From contig NZ_FTPQ01000001.1 of assembly GCF_900156435.1 (NCBI RefSeq), forward strand, positions 1,826,268-1,890,267: a stretch of 64,000 nt of DNA. The letters run 5' to 3'. A program made the position numbers and the translations under genes. The stretch comes from Microbacterium sp. RU1D (GTDB lineage: Bacteria; Actinomycetota; Actinomycetes; Actinomycetales; Microbacteriaceae). Positions 1 to 8,920 of the stretch are shown here, one piece after another (position 1 is the first letter of the stretch; the number at the start of each line of letters is the position of its first letter). The notes beneath the pieces are model-generated. The model was not told the origin of the DNA. It was given only the letters and a program-made list of their open reading frames with translations, and did no database searches.

Positions 1-424
1 CGCCTCCACCCGTCACACGGAGCGCGTCACGGCGGCGTTCCACGGGCCGCAGTCCGCCGTCGTGCTCGTCGACGACATCGCGCAGGCGACTGCGTTCAGC
101 AATGCCTACGCGCCCGAGCACCTCGAACTGCACCTCGCAGATCCGCGCCCCGAGGACTACGTCAACGCCGGTGCCGTCTTCGTCGGCCCCTACACGCCCG
201 TGAGTCTCGGCGACTACCTCGCCGGCAGCAACCACGTGCTCCCGACCGGGGGACAAGCGCGCTACAGCGCCGGTCTGTCGGCGGCGACGTTCCTGCGCCC
301 CCAGCAGGTGATCGAGTACGACCGCGAGGCGCTCTCCCGGGTGCGGGATGCCATCGTGACCCTCGCCGACGCGGAGGCCCTTCCCGCGCACGGCGAGGCC
401 GTCACCGCCCGGTTCGAGGTCTGA
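1..424 (+). CDS. hisD: histidinol dehydrogenase, C-terminal part (cut by window edge)
   Basis: This is the last ~140 residues of histidinol dehydrogenase, the zinc enzyme that oxidises L-histidinol to L-histidine with two NAD+ in the final step of cytoplasmic histidine synthesis. The reading frame is open from base 2, so the 5' part lies outside the window. Visible family signatures are YAPEHLEL, the [11 protein letters not shown] stretch and [11 protein letters not shown] followed by ARYSAGLS. The gene ends 13 bp before nrdR on the same strand, and other his genes would be expected to the left. Identity is secure; only completeness is unknown. Confidence 0.95.
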   Translation, partial: ASTRHTERVTAAFHGPQSAVVLVDDIAQATAFSNAYAPEHLELHLADPRPEDYVNAGAVFVGPYTPVSLGDYLAGSNHVLPTGGQARYSAGLSAATFLRPQQVIEYDREALSRVRDAIVTLADAEALPAHGEAVTARFEV

Positions 425-437
425 GGGAGGACGACGC

Positions 438-923
438 ATGCACTGCCCCTTCTGTCGTAACCCCGACTCCCGCGTCATCGATTCGCGCACGAGCGATGAC
501 GGCCTCAGCATCCGTCGTCGGCGTCAGTGCCCGAAATGCGGCGGTCGGTTCTCGACCGTGGAGACCGCGAGCCTGAACGTCATCAAGCGGTCGGGAGTGG
601 TCGAGCCGTTCAGTCGCGAGAAGGTGATGTCGGGTGTCCGCAAGGCGTGCCAGGGGCGCCCCGTGACCGACGCGGATCTGGCGGTGCTGGCGCAGCAGGT
701 CGAGGAGGCGATCCGCCAGACGGGGTCGTCGCAGATCGAGGCGAACGAGATCGGCCTGTCGATCCTCGGCCCGCTTCGCGAGCTCGACGAGGTGGCCTAC
801 CTGCGCTTCGCGAGCGTCTACCAGGCCTTCGACTCGCTCGACGACTTCGACGCCGCGATCGCGCAGTTGCGAGCGGATCACGCGGGTCGTCCGGCGAACG
901 ACGATCGCGACGTCGTCCAGTAG
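438..923 (+). CDS. nrdR: transcriptional repressor NrdR
   Basis: NrdR is a nucleotide-sensing repressor of ribonucleotide reductase genes that binds paired NrdR boxes. The 161-residue protein has the full family layout: an N-terminal zinc ribbon with Cys3, Cys6, Cys31 and Cys34 (MHCPFC ... QCPKC), the RRRRQC basic patch, and an ATP-cone domain from about residue 47 ([15 protein letters not shown]). Length is typical (150-165 aa). AGGGAGGACG lies just upstream of the ATG as a ribosome site. It is sandwiched between hisD and pyrD on the same strand; no nrd gene is in this window. Confidence 0.97.
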   Translation: MHCPFCRNPDSRVIDSRTSDDGLSIRRRRQCPKCGGRFSTVETASLNVIKRSGVVEPFSREKVMSGVRKACQGRPVTDADLAVLAQQVEEAIRQTGSSQIEANEIGLSILGPLRELDEVAYLRFASVYQAFDSLDDFDAAIAQLRADHAGRPANDDRDVVQ

Positions 924-933
924 CCTGGCGGGG

Positions 934-1959
934 ATGTATCCCCTTCTCTTCCGCACGGTCCTCTCGCGTCTCGACCCCGAGTTCGCGCATCACCTCGGTG
1001 CGCTCGTCATCCGGGTCGCCGGGGTCGAGCCCGTGGCATCCGTCGTCCGTCGCGCCACGGCGCCGGGCCCCGACCAGAGCGTGCAGGCGCTCGGCCTGAC
1101 GTTCGATTCGCCGTTCGGCGTCGCCGCGGGTTTCGACAAGAACGTCACGATGGGTCGTGGTCTCGGCGCGCTCGGTTTCGGGCACGTCGAGGTCGGCACC
1201 GTCACTGCGCTGCCGCAGCCGGGGAACCCGAAGCCGCGGCTGTTCCGTCTCATCGCGGATCGGGCGGTGATCAACCGCATGGGCTTTAACAACGACGGTG
1301 CCGCGGCAGCCGCCGCTCGGCTACGCCGCCTGCGCCGCGCCCGTCGACGTCCGGTCATCGGCGTGAACATCGGCAAGAGCCGCGTCGTCGCCGTCGAGGA
1401 CGCCACCACCGACTACGTGCGTAGCGCTCGTCTTCTCGCGCCCCTGGCGGATTACCTCGTCGTCAACGTCTCGTCGCCGAACACCCCCGGTTTGCGCGGG
1501 CTGCAGGCGGTCGAGACCCTCCGGCCGCTCCTGACCGCCGTGCGCGACGCGGCCGGACGCACGCCCCTGCTGGTCAAGATCGCCCCCGACCTCGACGACG
1601 ACGAGGTGCGCGACATCGCCCGCCTCGCCGTCGACGCGGGGTTGGCCGGCCTCATCGCGACCAACACCACGATCTCCCGTTCGGGATTGACGACGGATGC
1701 CGCCGCGGTCGCGGCCGCGGGAGCGGGCGGACTGTCAGGAGCCCCGCTGAAGGAGCGTGCGACCGAGGTGCTGCGCCTGGTGCGCGAGGTCGTCCCGGCC
1801 GAGTTCGTCGTGATCTCGGCCGGGGGAGTGGAGACCGCCTCCGACGTGCGCGAGCGCCTCGCGGCCGGAGCCACGCTCGTGCAGGGATACACCGCGTTCC
1901 TGTACCGCGGCCCCCTGTGGGCGCGCCAGATCAATCGCGGTCTCTCTCACACCCGCTGA
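934..1959 (+). CDS. pyrD: dihydroorotate dehydrogenase (quinone), class 2
   Basis: This FMN enzyme oxidises dihydroorotate to orotate in pyrimidine synthesis and passes electrons to membrane quinone. The 341 residues match class 2 length, with an N-terminal membrane-associating helix (about residues 1-40), then [16 protein letters not shown], the catalytic-serine segment [25 protein letters not shown] and the FMN-phosphate motif ISAGGV. The ATG is preceded by TAGCCT at 921-926 with 7 nt between, so the transcript may start on the ATG itself, close behind nrdR. Confidence 0.97.
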   Translation: MYPLLFRTVLSRLDPEFAHHLGALVIRVAGVEPVASVVRRATAPGPDQSVQALGLTFDSPFGVAAGFDKNVTMGRGLGALGFGHVEVGTVTALPQPGNPKPRLFRLIADRAVINRMGFNNDGAAAAAARLRRLRRARRRPVIGVNIGKSRVVAVEDATTDYVRSARLLAPLADYLVVNVSSPNTPGLRGLQAVETLRPLLTAVRDAAGRTPLLVKIAPDLDDDEVRDIARLAVDAGLAGLIATNTTISRSGLTTDAAAVAAAGAGGLSGAPLKERATEVLRLVREVVPAEFVVISAGGVETASDVRERLAAGATLVQGYTAFLYRGPLWARQINRGLSHTR

Positions 1960-2111
1960 CCGACGGCGTCTGCTCGCGCTACGCCCTCCAGCTGCAGCGC
2001 AGGAGCGCCCCTCACGGCGCCGCCGCGCGCCCGCGCTGACCGCTGCGCACCTGTGCCACGGCGCCGCCACGTTTCCCGTCCGCGGCCTGTACGCCGCCCG
2101 CGTCCCGATCC

Positions 2112-2278
2112 CGCGGCGTGTCCTGGACACTCGACGGCGTCGAACACCGACTCCGCGATCGGGCGCGCCGCGCTCGGCGACGAGGGCCGGCGGGGCATCC
2201 TGCCCAGGTTCGGTACCGCGGTGAATCTCCTGGTCACGCCGCTCGCTAGGCGACAGGGCGGGATGTCCGGGACACTCG
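2112..2278. repeat. palindromic intergenic element (GTGTCC-GGACAC core), two partial copies
   Basis: At 2112-2137 the sequence has CGCGGCGTGTCC, one base, then GGACACTCGACGG. Apart from the central base this is identical to the right copy at 44511-44536, and it is the inverse of the left copy at 44473-44497. A shorter relative, TGTCCGGGACACTCG, sits at 2264-2278. The core is a 13-bp near-palindrome. Function is unknown: a protein-binding site or a decayed mobile repeat are both possible. Confidence 0.6.
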
Positions 2279-2325
2279 CCAACGGGTGCGCGCCGGGAAC
2301 GACGGCTGAATCCGGCCAGAACCAC

Positions 2326-2355
2326 GGAACGGCGCGCCTCTCGGCGCGCCGTTCC
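2326..2355 (-). terminator. intrinsic-type terminator after DUF3043 gene
   Basis: A perfect 13-bp stem, GGAACGGCGCGCC against GGCGCGCCGTTCC with a TCTC loop, lies 14 bp beyond the stop of the leftward DUF3043 gene. It could also stop rightward pyrD transcripts. No clear U tract is present, which is common in high-GC actinobacteria. Confidence 0.75.
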
Positions 2356-2369
2356 AGGATGACGGGGAA

Positions 2370-2942
2370 TCAGGCGGGGTACTGGCCGCGCTTGACCTGG
2401 GCTTTCGGCAGGCGCATGAAGCGCATCTGCACGGTGCGCATCGCGGCGTACCAGCCGAGGCCCTTCTCGAGCCGGCTCTCGCCGAACTTCTCCTTCGCGG
2501 CGCGCTTCACACGGGTCGAGGTGATGATCATGTCGCCGACCACGAACAGGATGAAGATCCAGAGCGCGACGAACGACCAATACTGGAAGAACGCCACGGG
2601 GATCAGGGTCGCGACGATCACGAGCACCATGAACGGCATCACACCCTCGCCGAGGTGCCATCCGGCATCGACGAAGTCGCGCGCGAAACGACGCTGCGGT
2701 CCGCGGTCGCGCACGGGGAGGTAGCGCTCCTCGCCGGCCGCCATGCCGATGCGGGCCTTTTCGCGCTGCGCAGCCAGCTCGGCGCGGGCGCGCGCCTTGG
2801 CCTCTTTGGTGTCGGGGACCAGGGGGCGCTTGCGCGCGGCCTCCTGCTCGGCGCGCGAGGGCGTCGCGCGGCCCTTGCCCGATCCGAGCGCCGTCGAGTC
2901 GACGGGGGTGTCGTTGGGGGCGGGGGCGGGGGACTTGGCCAC
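2370..2942 (-). CDS. DUF3043 domain membrane protein
   Basis: This 190-residue protein belongs to the actinobacterial DUF3043 family, whose function is not known. The N-terminal ~75 residues are charged and alanine-rich and read as disordered. They are followed by the conserved block YLPVRDRGPQRRFARDFVDAGW, shown here only by its key residues R-D-x-G-P-x-R-R-F-x-R-D, then two adjacent membrane spans (about residues 103-145) and a basic C-terminal tail ending KRGQYPA. The GTG at 2942 gives the usual VAKSPAP start; longer in-frame extensions would overlap the divergent dipeptidase. The two genes share a 46-bp divergent promoter region. Confidence 0.85.
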   Translation of the reverse strand: MAKSPAPAPNDTPVDSTALGSGKGRATPSRAEQEAARKRPLVPDTKEAKARARAELAAQREKARIGMAAGEERYLPVRDRGPQRRFARDFVDAGWHLGEGVMPFMVLVIVATLIPVAFFQYWSFVALWIFILFVVGDMIITSTRVKRAAKEKFGESRLEKGLGWYAAMRTVQMRFMRLPKAQVKRGQYPA

Positions 2943-2988
2943 GGGAAACCTCGGTGATTCGCTGGTCGGGAGACTTAAGATTACCCGC

Positions 2989-4383
2989 ATGACCCTCGAC
3001 CTGTCCCGGCAGGAGGCTGTGCAAAAAGCAGCCGATGCCGGCATCCCCGCCGCCCTGGCCGATCTCGGCTCCCTCGTCCGCATCCCGTCCATCGCCTGGC
3101 CGGCCTTCGATCAGACGGCTCTGGTGAAGAGTGCCGACGCGGTCGCCGCCCTCCTCGAGGGCACCGGCGTGTTCGACACGGTGGCGGTGACCCGCGCCGC
3201 GATCCCCGGTACCGACGAGATGGGGCAGCCCGCCGTGCTGGCTTCGCGCCCCGCGCGCAACGGTCGGCCGACCGTTCTGCTCTACGCCCACCACGACGTG
3301 CAGCCCCCCGGCGACGAGGCGCTGTGGGACTCCCCGCCGTTCGAGCCGACCTTGCGCGACGGGCGTCTGTACGGACGCGGCGCCGCCGACGACAAGGCGG
3401 GCATCATGGCGCACGTGGGCGCGATCCGCGCCGTCTCCGAGGTGCTCGGCGACGACCTCGACCTCGGCATCGCCGTGTTCATCGAGGGCGAGGAGGAGTA
3501 CGGCTCGCGGTCGTTCGGACAGTTCCTGGCCGACAACGCCGACGCCCTGCGCTCCGACGTCATCGTCGTGGCCGACTCGGGCAACTGGGACGAGCGCACG
3601 CCCGGCCTGACGGTGTCCCTCCGCGGTAACGCGCGCTTCACGCTCACCGTGCGCACGCTGGCGCACGCCTCGCACTCCGGCATGATGGGCGGCGCCGTCC
3701 CCGACGCCATGCTCGCCACCGTCAAGCTCCTCGCGACGCTGTGGCACGACGACGGCGCCGTCGCCGTCGAAGGCCTCGCGACGCGGGATGCCGAGACCCC
3801 CGCCTACGACGAGGCCACGCTCCGCGTTGAGTCCGGCTTGCTCGACGGCGTCAGCCCGATCGGACGCGACTCGATCCTGAGCCGCATCTGGAACAAGCCC
3901 TCGATCACCATCACCGGCTGGGACGCGACCCCCGTCGAGGCCGCGTCGAACACTCTGGCGCCCCAGACGAGCGTCGTCATCAGCGCGCGCGTCGCCCCCG
4001 GTCAGGATGCCGAGCAGGCCTTCGCCGCGGTCGAGGCGCACCTGCGCGCACACGCGCCGTTCGGCGCGCAGCTGGAGTTCAGTGACGTCGACTGCGGCGA
4101 TTCGTTCCTCGTCGACACCGGGGGCTGGGCCGTCGAGGAAGCACGCGCCGCGTTCGCCGAGGGATACGGCGTCGATTCGGTCGACGTCGGGATCGGAGGG
4201 TCCATCCCCTTCATCTCCGATCTCGTCCGCGAGTTCCCCGCCGCGCAGATCCTGGTCACCGGGGTCGAGGACCCGCACGCGCGGGCGCACAGTCCGAACG
4301 AGTCGCTGCACGTCGACACCTTCCGCAACGCGCTCGTCTCGGAGGCGCTCCTGCTGGCGCGCCTGAACGAGCGGACCGTCTGA
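2989..4383 (+). CDS. M20 family metallopeptidase (dipeptidase)
   Basis: This 464-residue cytoplasmic di-zinc peptidase of the M20/ArgE-DapE-CNDP type probably hydrolyses dipeptides or small N-blocked amino acids. Metal and catalytic motifs are present: YAHHDVQPPGD, the GRGAADDKAG segment that supplies the bridging aspartate, FIEGEEEYGS with the catalytic Glu, a dimerisation-domain HASHSGMMGG, and the late metal His in HSPNESLH. The ATG at 2989 is chosen because TAAGAT lies 7 nt upstream and an upstream extension would run through the divergent DUF3043 gene. Substrate cannot be told from sequence. Confidence 0.9.
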   Translation: MTLDLSRQEAVQKAADAGIPAALADLGSLVRIPSIAWPAFDQTALVKSADAVAALLEGTGVFDTVAVTRAAIPGTDEMGQPAVLASRPARNGRPTVLLYAHHDVQPPGDEALWDSPPFEPTLRDGRLYGRGAADDKAGIMAHVGAIRAVSEVLGDDLDLGIAVFIEGEEEYGSRSFGQFLADNADALRSDVIVVADSGNWDERTPGLTVSLRGNARFTLTVRTLAHASHSGMMGGAVPDAMLATVKLLATLWHDDGAVAVEGLATRDAETPAYDEATLRVESGLLDGVSPIGRDSILSRIWNKPSITITGWDATPVEAASNTLAPQTSVVISARVAPGQDAEQAFAAVEAHLRAHAPFGAQLEFSDVDCGDSFLVDTGGWAVEEARAAFAEGYGVDSVDVGIGGSIPFISDLVREFPAAQILVTGVEDPHARAHSPNESLHVDTFRNALVSEALLLARLNERTV

Positions 4384-4455
4384 TCGAGTCCGCGGGGACG
4401 GGACGGGCGTAGACTCTTCTCGTCCCCGCGACCGATCAACCCGAAGGGCATCGCC

Positions 4456-4821
4456 ATGACCGACACCACTCTGTCGTCCTCCGCCGAGACCCGCGAGCAC
4501 GGCGTCGGCCTGACCGCGGCCGCCTCCGACAAGGTGAAGAGCCTGCTATCGCAGGAAGGCCGCGACGACCTGCGTCTGCGCGTCGCGGTTCAGCCCGGCG
4601 GCTGCTCCGGCCTCATCTACCAGCTCTACTTCGACGAGCGCTATCTCGATGGCGACAAGGTCGTCGACTTCGACGGAGTGGAGGTCATCGTCGACGACAT
4701 GAGCGTTCCGTACCTCGACGGCGCAAGCATCGACTTCAAGGACACGATCTCGGAGCAGGGCTTCACGATCGACAACCCGAACGCACAGGGTTCCTGCGCC
4801 TGCGGCGACAGCTTCCACTGA
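4456..4821 (+). CDS. erpA: HesB/IscA-type iron-sulfur cluster insertion protein
   Basis: A-type carriers hold a [2Fe-2S] or [4Fe-4S] cluster and deliver it to target enzymes. The 121-residue protein has the three family cysteines, one in QPGGCSGL and two in the C-terminal GSCACGDSF. Its N-terminal ~17 residues are variable. It has a TAGACT -10-like element at 4411-4416 and AAGGGC before the ATG. It lies directly upstream of the cytochrome oxidase genes but is separated by a strong terminator, so co-transcription with ctaC is unlikely. The actinobacterial orthologue (Rv2204c type) is usually called ErpA. Confidence 0.93.
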   Translation: MTDTTLSSSAETREHGVGLTAAASDKVKSLLSQEGRDDLRLRVAVQPGGCSGLIYQLYFDERYLDGDKVVDFDGVEVIVDDMSVPYLDGASIDFKDTISEQGFTIDNPNAQGSCACGDSFH

Positions 4822-4854
4822 GACCACGACGCCTTCTTCCGGCGCCGATTCGGA

Positions 4855-4893
4855 GCCCCCGGGTCCGCGGATCACACCGCGGATTCCGGGGGT
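4855..4893 (+). terminator. terminator after erpA
   Basis: A long GC-rich hairpin: CCGCGG at 4865-4870 pairs with CCGCGG at 4877-4882, and the outer CCCCCGG pairs with CCGGGGG, with a small internal bulge. TTCTC follows. It separates erpA from the ctaC promoter. Confidence 0.75.
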
Positions 4894-4938
4894 TCTCGAT
4901 GTCTCGGCGCTGGACGAATGGCCTGAGAACGGTGAGAG

Positions 4939-4962
4939 GTTGCTCTAGACTGTCAGAGCAAC
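4939..4962 (+). promoter_or_regulatory. inverted repeat overlapping the ctaC promoter -10
   Basis: Perfect 8-bp arms GTTGCTCT and AGAGCAAC are separated by 8 bp. A TAGACT -10-like hexamer (4946-4951) starts on the last base of the left arm and runs into the spacer. The placement, 25 bp before the ctaC start, suits an operator for a repressor or redox regulator of cytochrome oxidase. The -35 region is poor (CTGAGA near 4923). Confidence 0.55.
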
Positions 4963-4986
4963 ATCCACGACCCGGAAAGGTGCATT

Positions 4987-5865
4987 GTGCCCTCCAAACG
5001 TCGCCTTCGCTGGGCAGCGCTCCCCCTGGGGATCGCATCCGTCGCACTCCTGTCGGGGTGCACCACGACCCAGCTGCACGGTTTCCTGCCCGGCTTCGTC
5101 GATGACGGCACGCCCGCCACGAACCACACCGACATGGTCGCCGGCCTGTGGGTCAACTCGTGGATCGTCCTCCTCGCCGTGGGTGTCATCACGTGGGGCC
5201 TGATGCTCTGGTCGGTCATCGCGTACCGCCGTCGACGCGGCCAGTCGGGCCTGCCGGTGCAGCTGCGCTACAACATGCCGGTCGAGATCTTCTACACGAT
5301 CGTCCCGCTCATCCTGGTCGTCGGCTTCTTCGCCTTCACGGCGCGCGACCAGAACACGCTCGAGACGCAGTACGACAACCCCGACGTCTCGATCACCGCC
5401 TACGGCAAGCAGTGGGCGTGGGACTTCCAGTACAACGGCCAGGAGGAGGACAACTCCGATGCCGTGTACTCCATGGGCGTCCAGGCCAAGGCCACGTCCG
5501 ACGGGTACGACCTCGACGACGTCCCCACGCTGTACCTGCCGGTGAACAAGACGGTGAAGATCGACCTCCGCTCGCGCGACGTCATCCACTCGTTCTGGAT
5601 CATCGACTTCCTCTACAAGAAAGACATGTACATCGGTCGCGACAACGAGTGGTCGTTCACGCCCACCCGTGAAGGCACCTACGAGGGCAAGTGCGCGGAG
5701 CTCTGCGGTGAGTACCACTCCGCGATGCTCTTCAACGTGAAGGTCGTCAGCGAGGCCGAATACAACGACTACCTGAACTCCCTGCGCCGCGCCGGCGACG
5801 TGGGCGACATCAGCGATCTGTCGCGTCTGCAGAACCTGACCACCGGCGTCGAAGGGAACGAGTGA
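4987..5865 (+). CDS. ctaC: cytochrome c oxidase subunit II (aa3 type)
   Basis: Subunit II carries the CuA centre that accepts electrons from the bc1 complex in the actinobacterial III2-IV2 supercomplex. The 292-residue precursor has a lipoprotein signal with lipobox LLSGC (Cys25), two membrane spans (about 52-75 and 97-118) and a periplasmic cupredoxin domain. CuA ligands are all visible: His201, Cys236, Cys240, His244 and Met247 in [12 protein letters not shown]. The GTG at 4987 gives the short basic signal start; CCGGAAAGG is the ribosome site. First gene of ctaC-ctaD-ctaF. Confidence 0.97.
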   Translation: MPSKRRLRWAALPLGIASVALLSGCTTTQLHGFLPGFVDDGTPATNHTDMVAGLWVNSWIVLLAVGVITWGLMLWSVIAYRRRRGQSGLPVQLRYNMPVEIFYTIVPLILVVGFFAFTARDQNTLETQYDNPDVSITAYGKQWAWDFQYNGQEEDNSDAVYSMGVQAKATSDGYDLDDVPTLYLPVNKTVKIDLRSRDVIHSFWIIDFLYKKDMYIGRDNEWSFTPTREGTYEGKCAELCGEYHSAMLFNVKVVSEAEYNDYLNSLRRAGDVGDISDLSRLQNLTTGVEGNE

Positions 5866-5867
5866 TC

Positions 5868-7631
5868 ATGGCCACGACGCTTCCGCTCCAGGGGACGGGC
5901 CCGTCGCGCCCGACGACTCTCCCGCCGCGTCAAGCCGCACTGCTCAGCACCACGCGCGTGGAGCAGAAGGGCAACCTGGTCGTCAAGTGGATCACCTCCA
6001 CCGACCACAAGACCATCGGATACATGTACCTGATCGCCTCGGTGATCTTCTTCATGCTCGGTGGCGTCATGGCGCTCATCATCCGCGCCGAGCTCTTCGA
6101 GCCCGGGATGCAGATCATCCCGACCAAAGAGCAGTACAACCAGCTCTTCACGATGCACGGCACGATCATGCTGCTCATGTTCGCCACCCCGCTGTTCGCG
6201 GGCTTCGCGAACGCGCTGCTGCCGCTGCAGATCGGTGCGCCCGACGTCGCCTTCCCGCGTCTGAACGCCTTCGCGTTCTGGCTCTTCCTCTTCGGGTCCA
6301 CCATCGCGGTGTCCGGCTTCCTCACCCCGCAGGGTGCGGCCGGCTTCGGATGGTTCGCCTATCAGCCCCTCGCCAACGCGAGTTTCTCGCCCGGCGTGGG
6401 CGGCAACCTCTGGATGCTGGGCCTCGGCATCAGCGGTTTCGGCACCATCCTCGGTGCGGTGAACTTCATCACCACCGTTCTCACGATGCGCGCCCCGGGT
6501 ATGACCATGTGGCGCATGCCGATCTTCTCGTGGAACACGCTCATCACGAGCATCCTGATCCTGCTCGCGTTCCCCGTGCTCGCCGCCGCGATCTTCGCGG
6601 CCGCCGCCGACCGCGTGCTCGGTGCACACATCTACAGCCCCGAGAACGGTGGCGTCCTGCTGTGGCAGCACCTCTTCTGGTTCTTCGGACACCCCGAGGT
6701 CTACATCATCGCCCTGCCGTTCTTCGGCATCGTGTCGGAGATCTTCCCGGTCTTCAGCCGTAAGCCGATCTTCGGTTACAAGACCCTGGTGTACGCGACC
6801 ATCGCGATCGCCGCCCTGTCGGTGGCCGTGTGGGCGCACCACATGTACGTCACCGGCGGAGTGCTCCTGCCGTTCTTCGCCCTGATGACCATGCTCATCG
6901 CGGTGCCGACCGGCGTGAAGATCTTCAACTGGATCGGAACGCTGTGGCGCGGCTCGGTCACCTTCGAGACGCCGATGGTCTTCGCTCTCGGCTTCCTCGT
7001 GTCGTTCGTGTTCGGTGGTCTCACCGGCGTCATCCTCGCGTCGCCCCCGCTCGACTTCCACCTGTCCGACTCGTACTTCGTGGTGGCGCACTTCCACTAC
7101 GTCGTCTTCGGCACGGTCGTCTTCGCGATGTTCGCCGGCTTCTACTTCTGGTGGCCGAAGTGGACCGGCAAGATGCTCAACGAGCGTCTGGGCATGGTGC
7201 ACTTCTGGATGCTGTTCGTCGGCTTCCACATGACCTTCCTCATCCAGCACTGGCTGGGCGTCGACGGCATGGTGCGTCGTTACGCCGACTACGCCGCGGC
7301 CGACGGGTGGACCTGGGAGAACCAGCTCTCGACCGTGGGCTCGATGATCCTCGGCGCGTCCATGATCCCGTTCCTGCTGAACGTCTGGATCACGGCTCGC
7401 AAGGCGCCGCGCGTAACGGTCGACGACCCCTGGGGTTATGGTGCGTCGCTCGAGTGGGCCACGTCGTGCCCGCCGCCGCGTCACAACTTCACCTCGATTC
7501 CGCGCATCCGCAGCGAGCGTCCCGCCTTCGACCTGAACCACCCCGAGGCCGGCATTCCGGTCGGTGTGGGTCCGGCCAAGGACGCCCCCGATACGCCCGT
7601 CGTCGACGCCGCGGCCGGAGAGGTCAAGTAA
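5868..7631 (+). CDS. ctaD: cytochrome c oxidase subunit I
   Basis: Subunit I is the catalytic heme a/a3-CuB subunit that reduces O2 to water and pumps protons. The 587-residue protein has about 12 membrane spans. Heme a ligands are His97 (MHGT) and His410; His408 ligates heme a3 in HFHY. CuB ligands are His275 and the His324-His325 pair, with the His-Tyr cross-link motif GHPEVY (Tyr279). The ATG at 5868 follows the ctaC stop by two bases; an in-frame GTG at 5862 overlaps that stop and is less likely. Confidence 0.98.
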   Translation: MATTLPLQGTGPSRPTTLPPRQAALLSTTRVEQKGNLVVKWITSTDHKTIGYMYLIASVIFFMLGGVMALIIRAELFEPGMQIIPTKEQYNQLFTMHGTIMLLMFATPLFAGFANALLPLQIGAPDVAFPRLNAFAFWLFLFGSTIAVSGFLTPQGAAGFGWFAYQPLANASFSPGVGGNLWMLGLGISGFGTILGAVNFITTVLTMRAPGMTMWRMPIFSWNTLITSILILLAFPVLAAAIFAAAADRVLGAHIYSPENGGVLLWQHLFWFFGHPEVYIIALPFFGIVSEIFPVFSRKPIFGYKTLVYATIAIAALSVAVWAHHMYVTGGVLLPFFALMTMLIAVPTGVKIFNWIGTLWRGSVTFETPMVFALGFLVSFVFGGLTGVILASPPLDFHLSDSYFVVAHFHYVVFGTVVFAMFAGFYFWWPKWTGKMLNERLGMVHFWMLFVGFHMTFLIQHWLGVDGMVRRYADYAAADGWTWENQLSTVGSMILGASMIPFLLNVWITARKAPRVTVDDPWGYGASLEWATSCPPPRHNFTSIPRIRSERPAFDLNHPEAGIPVGVGPAKDAPDTPVVDAAAGEVK

Positions 7632-7634
7632 CAC

Positions 7635-8051
7635 ATGCGTACCAACGTCAACCTCTGGTGGATCATCGCGGTCTTCTCGTTCGGGATCGCGGCGGTGTAC
7701 ACCGTCTGGAGCCTGCTTCAGCACGGCGGTGTCGAGTGGGTCGGAACCGTGGCCCTGGCGTTCCTCGGCCTCATGTCGTCGATGATCGCGTTCTACATCG
7801 GCCGTGTCCTCAAGGCGCAGCGCGGTGACCTGCCCGAAGACACCCTGACGGCCGACATCGATGACGGCGACCCCGAGATGGGCGAGTTCAGCCCGTGGTC
7901 GTGGTGGCCAATCGTGCTCGCAGCGTCCGCCGCGATCGCCGTGATCGGCCTCGCCGTCGGCAGCTGGCTCGTTCCCGTCGGTTTCGCGGTGTTCGTCGTC
8001 GCGATCGTCGGTTGGGTGTACGAGTACTACCGCGGGTACTTCGCGCGCTGA
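7635..8051 (+). CDS. ctaF: cytochrome c oxidase subunit IV, actinobacterial type
   Basis: This small accessory subunit of the actinobacterial aa3 oxidase has 138 residues and about four predicted membrane spans (roughly 7-27, 34-54, 88-107 and 110-130). A conserved acidic loop and the tail GWVYEYYRGYF are family hallmarks. It begins 3 bp after ctaD and is clearly co-transcribed with it. No catalytic residues are expected; the role is structural, in the bc1-aa3 supercomplex. Confidence 0.93.
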   Translation: MRTNVNLWWIIAVFSFGIAAVYTVWSLLQHGGVEWVGTVALAFLGLMSSMIAFYIGRVLKAQRGDLPEDTLTADIDDGDPEMGEFSPWSWWPIVLAASAAIAVIGLAVGSWLVPVGFAVFVVAIVGWVYEYYRGYFAR

Positions 8052-8055
8052 TCCT

Positions 8056-8847
8056 GTGCCCGTCCGTCTGAGAGCGGCTGCCGTCTCCGACGCCGGCGCC
8101 CACCGTCCCACCAATCAGGACGCCGCCTTCGCGGCATCCTGGGGTGCGGCCGTGGCCGACGGCGTCGGCGGCGGTCCCTCGGGAGACCTCGCCTCCGCCG
8201 CCCTGGTACACCGCCTCGTGGCGACCAGCGGGGGAGGGCTGGATGCCGACGGTCTCCTCGTCCGCATCCGCGAAGCCAACTGGGACATCCGCGCCCACGT
8301 CGAACGCGATCCGGCCCTCGAGGGTATGGCGACGACCTTCACGGGCATCTTCCTCAGCCTCACCGGCGAGTTGCTGCTCGCGCACACCGGCGACTCGCGC
8401 GCGTATCTCCTCCGCGATGGGGAGTTCACACGCGAGACGCGCGACGACTCCTATGTCCAGGCGCTCGTCGATCACGGGATCATCCCACCCGAGGCAGCCG
8501 CGGTGCACCCTCGCCGCAACATCATCACCGCCTCCCTCGGCGGTGCGGAAGGAGACGTCGTCTCCGTGGCGGAGCGGCCCCCGATCCTCGGTGATCGATG
8601 GGTTCTCTGCAGCGACGGCCTGACGGACTACGTCCCCGAGTCCGACGTCGCGAGACTGATCGCCGAGGCCCACGATGCCCGATCCGCGGCTGCCTCCGCC
8701 GTGGCGCTCGCACTCGAGGCCGGCACGCGCGACAACGTCACCGTCGTGGTGTGCGATGTCGTCGACGACGACCAATCGGAGGCGGCGGAGCCGGTCTTCT
8801 TCGGCTCTGCGGCGCGCTGGTTCGCCGAGGACGTCGAAACGGCCTGA
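8056..8847 (+). CDS. PP2C-family serine/threonine phosphatase
   Basis: This 263-residue soluble protein has the metal-dependent phosphatase fold. Visible motifs are NQDAAF near the start, AVADGVGGGPSG (the metal-binding Asp-Gly), HTGDSRAYL, CSDGLTDYV and GTRDNVTVVV with the terminal metal Asp. It would dephosphorylate Ser/Thr-phosphorylated proteins. The GTG start is 4 bp after ctaF, suggesting read-through from the oxidase operon, but no functional link to respiration can be shown. Partner kinases are not in the window. Confidence 0.9.
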   Translation: MPVRLRAAAVSDAGAHRPTNQDAAFAASWGAAVADGVGGGPSGDLASAALVHRLVATSGGGLDADGLLVRIREANWDIRAHVERDPALEGMATTFTGIFLSLTGELLLAHTGDSRAYLLRDGEFTRETRDDSYVQALVDHGIIPPEAAAVHPRRNIITASLGGAEGDVVSVAERPPILGDRWVLCSDGLTDYVPESDVARLIAEAHDARSAAASAVALALEAGTRDNVTVVVCDVVDDDQSEAAEPVFFGSAARWFAEDVETA

Positions 8848-8857
8848 TCAGAGCCGG

Positions 8858-8876
8858 GAGGGTGGCTCACGCCCTC
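8858..8876. terminator. weak hairpin between convergent genes
   Basis: GAGGGTG pairs with CGCCCTC around a 5-nt loop in the 73-bp space between the ends of the phosphatase and the prolyl iminopeptidase. It may end either transcript, but the stem is short. Confidence 0.35.
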
Positions 8877-8920
8877 TGGCGGCCCTGTTCCACCGATACC
8901 GCGCCGGGTCGAACCGACAC

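Larger units (their letters stand above)
1960..2369. other. 410-bp gap between pyrD and the DUF3043 gene
   Basis: No convincing gene is seen here. The stretch holds a palindromic element at 2112-2137, a related shorter palindrome at 2264-2278, and a strong terminator at 2326-2355 next to the end of the leftward DUF3043 gene. Open frames on both strands across it lack family resemblance and ribosome sites, and look like chance consequences of high GC. Confidence 0.6.

Noticed and set aside
2053..2724. Plus-strand open frame opposite the DUF3043 gene
   Set aside because: It has no recognisable domain and includes the terminator and palindromic element; the minus-strand gene explains the coding signal.
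1735..4500. A 921-codon open frame on the minus strand
   Set aside because: It runs through pyrD, DUF3043 and the dipeptidase in antisense, has repetitive Arg/Gly/Val composition and no family motif; it is a product of GC-rich third positions.
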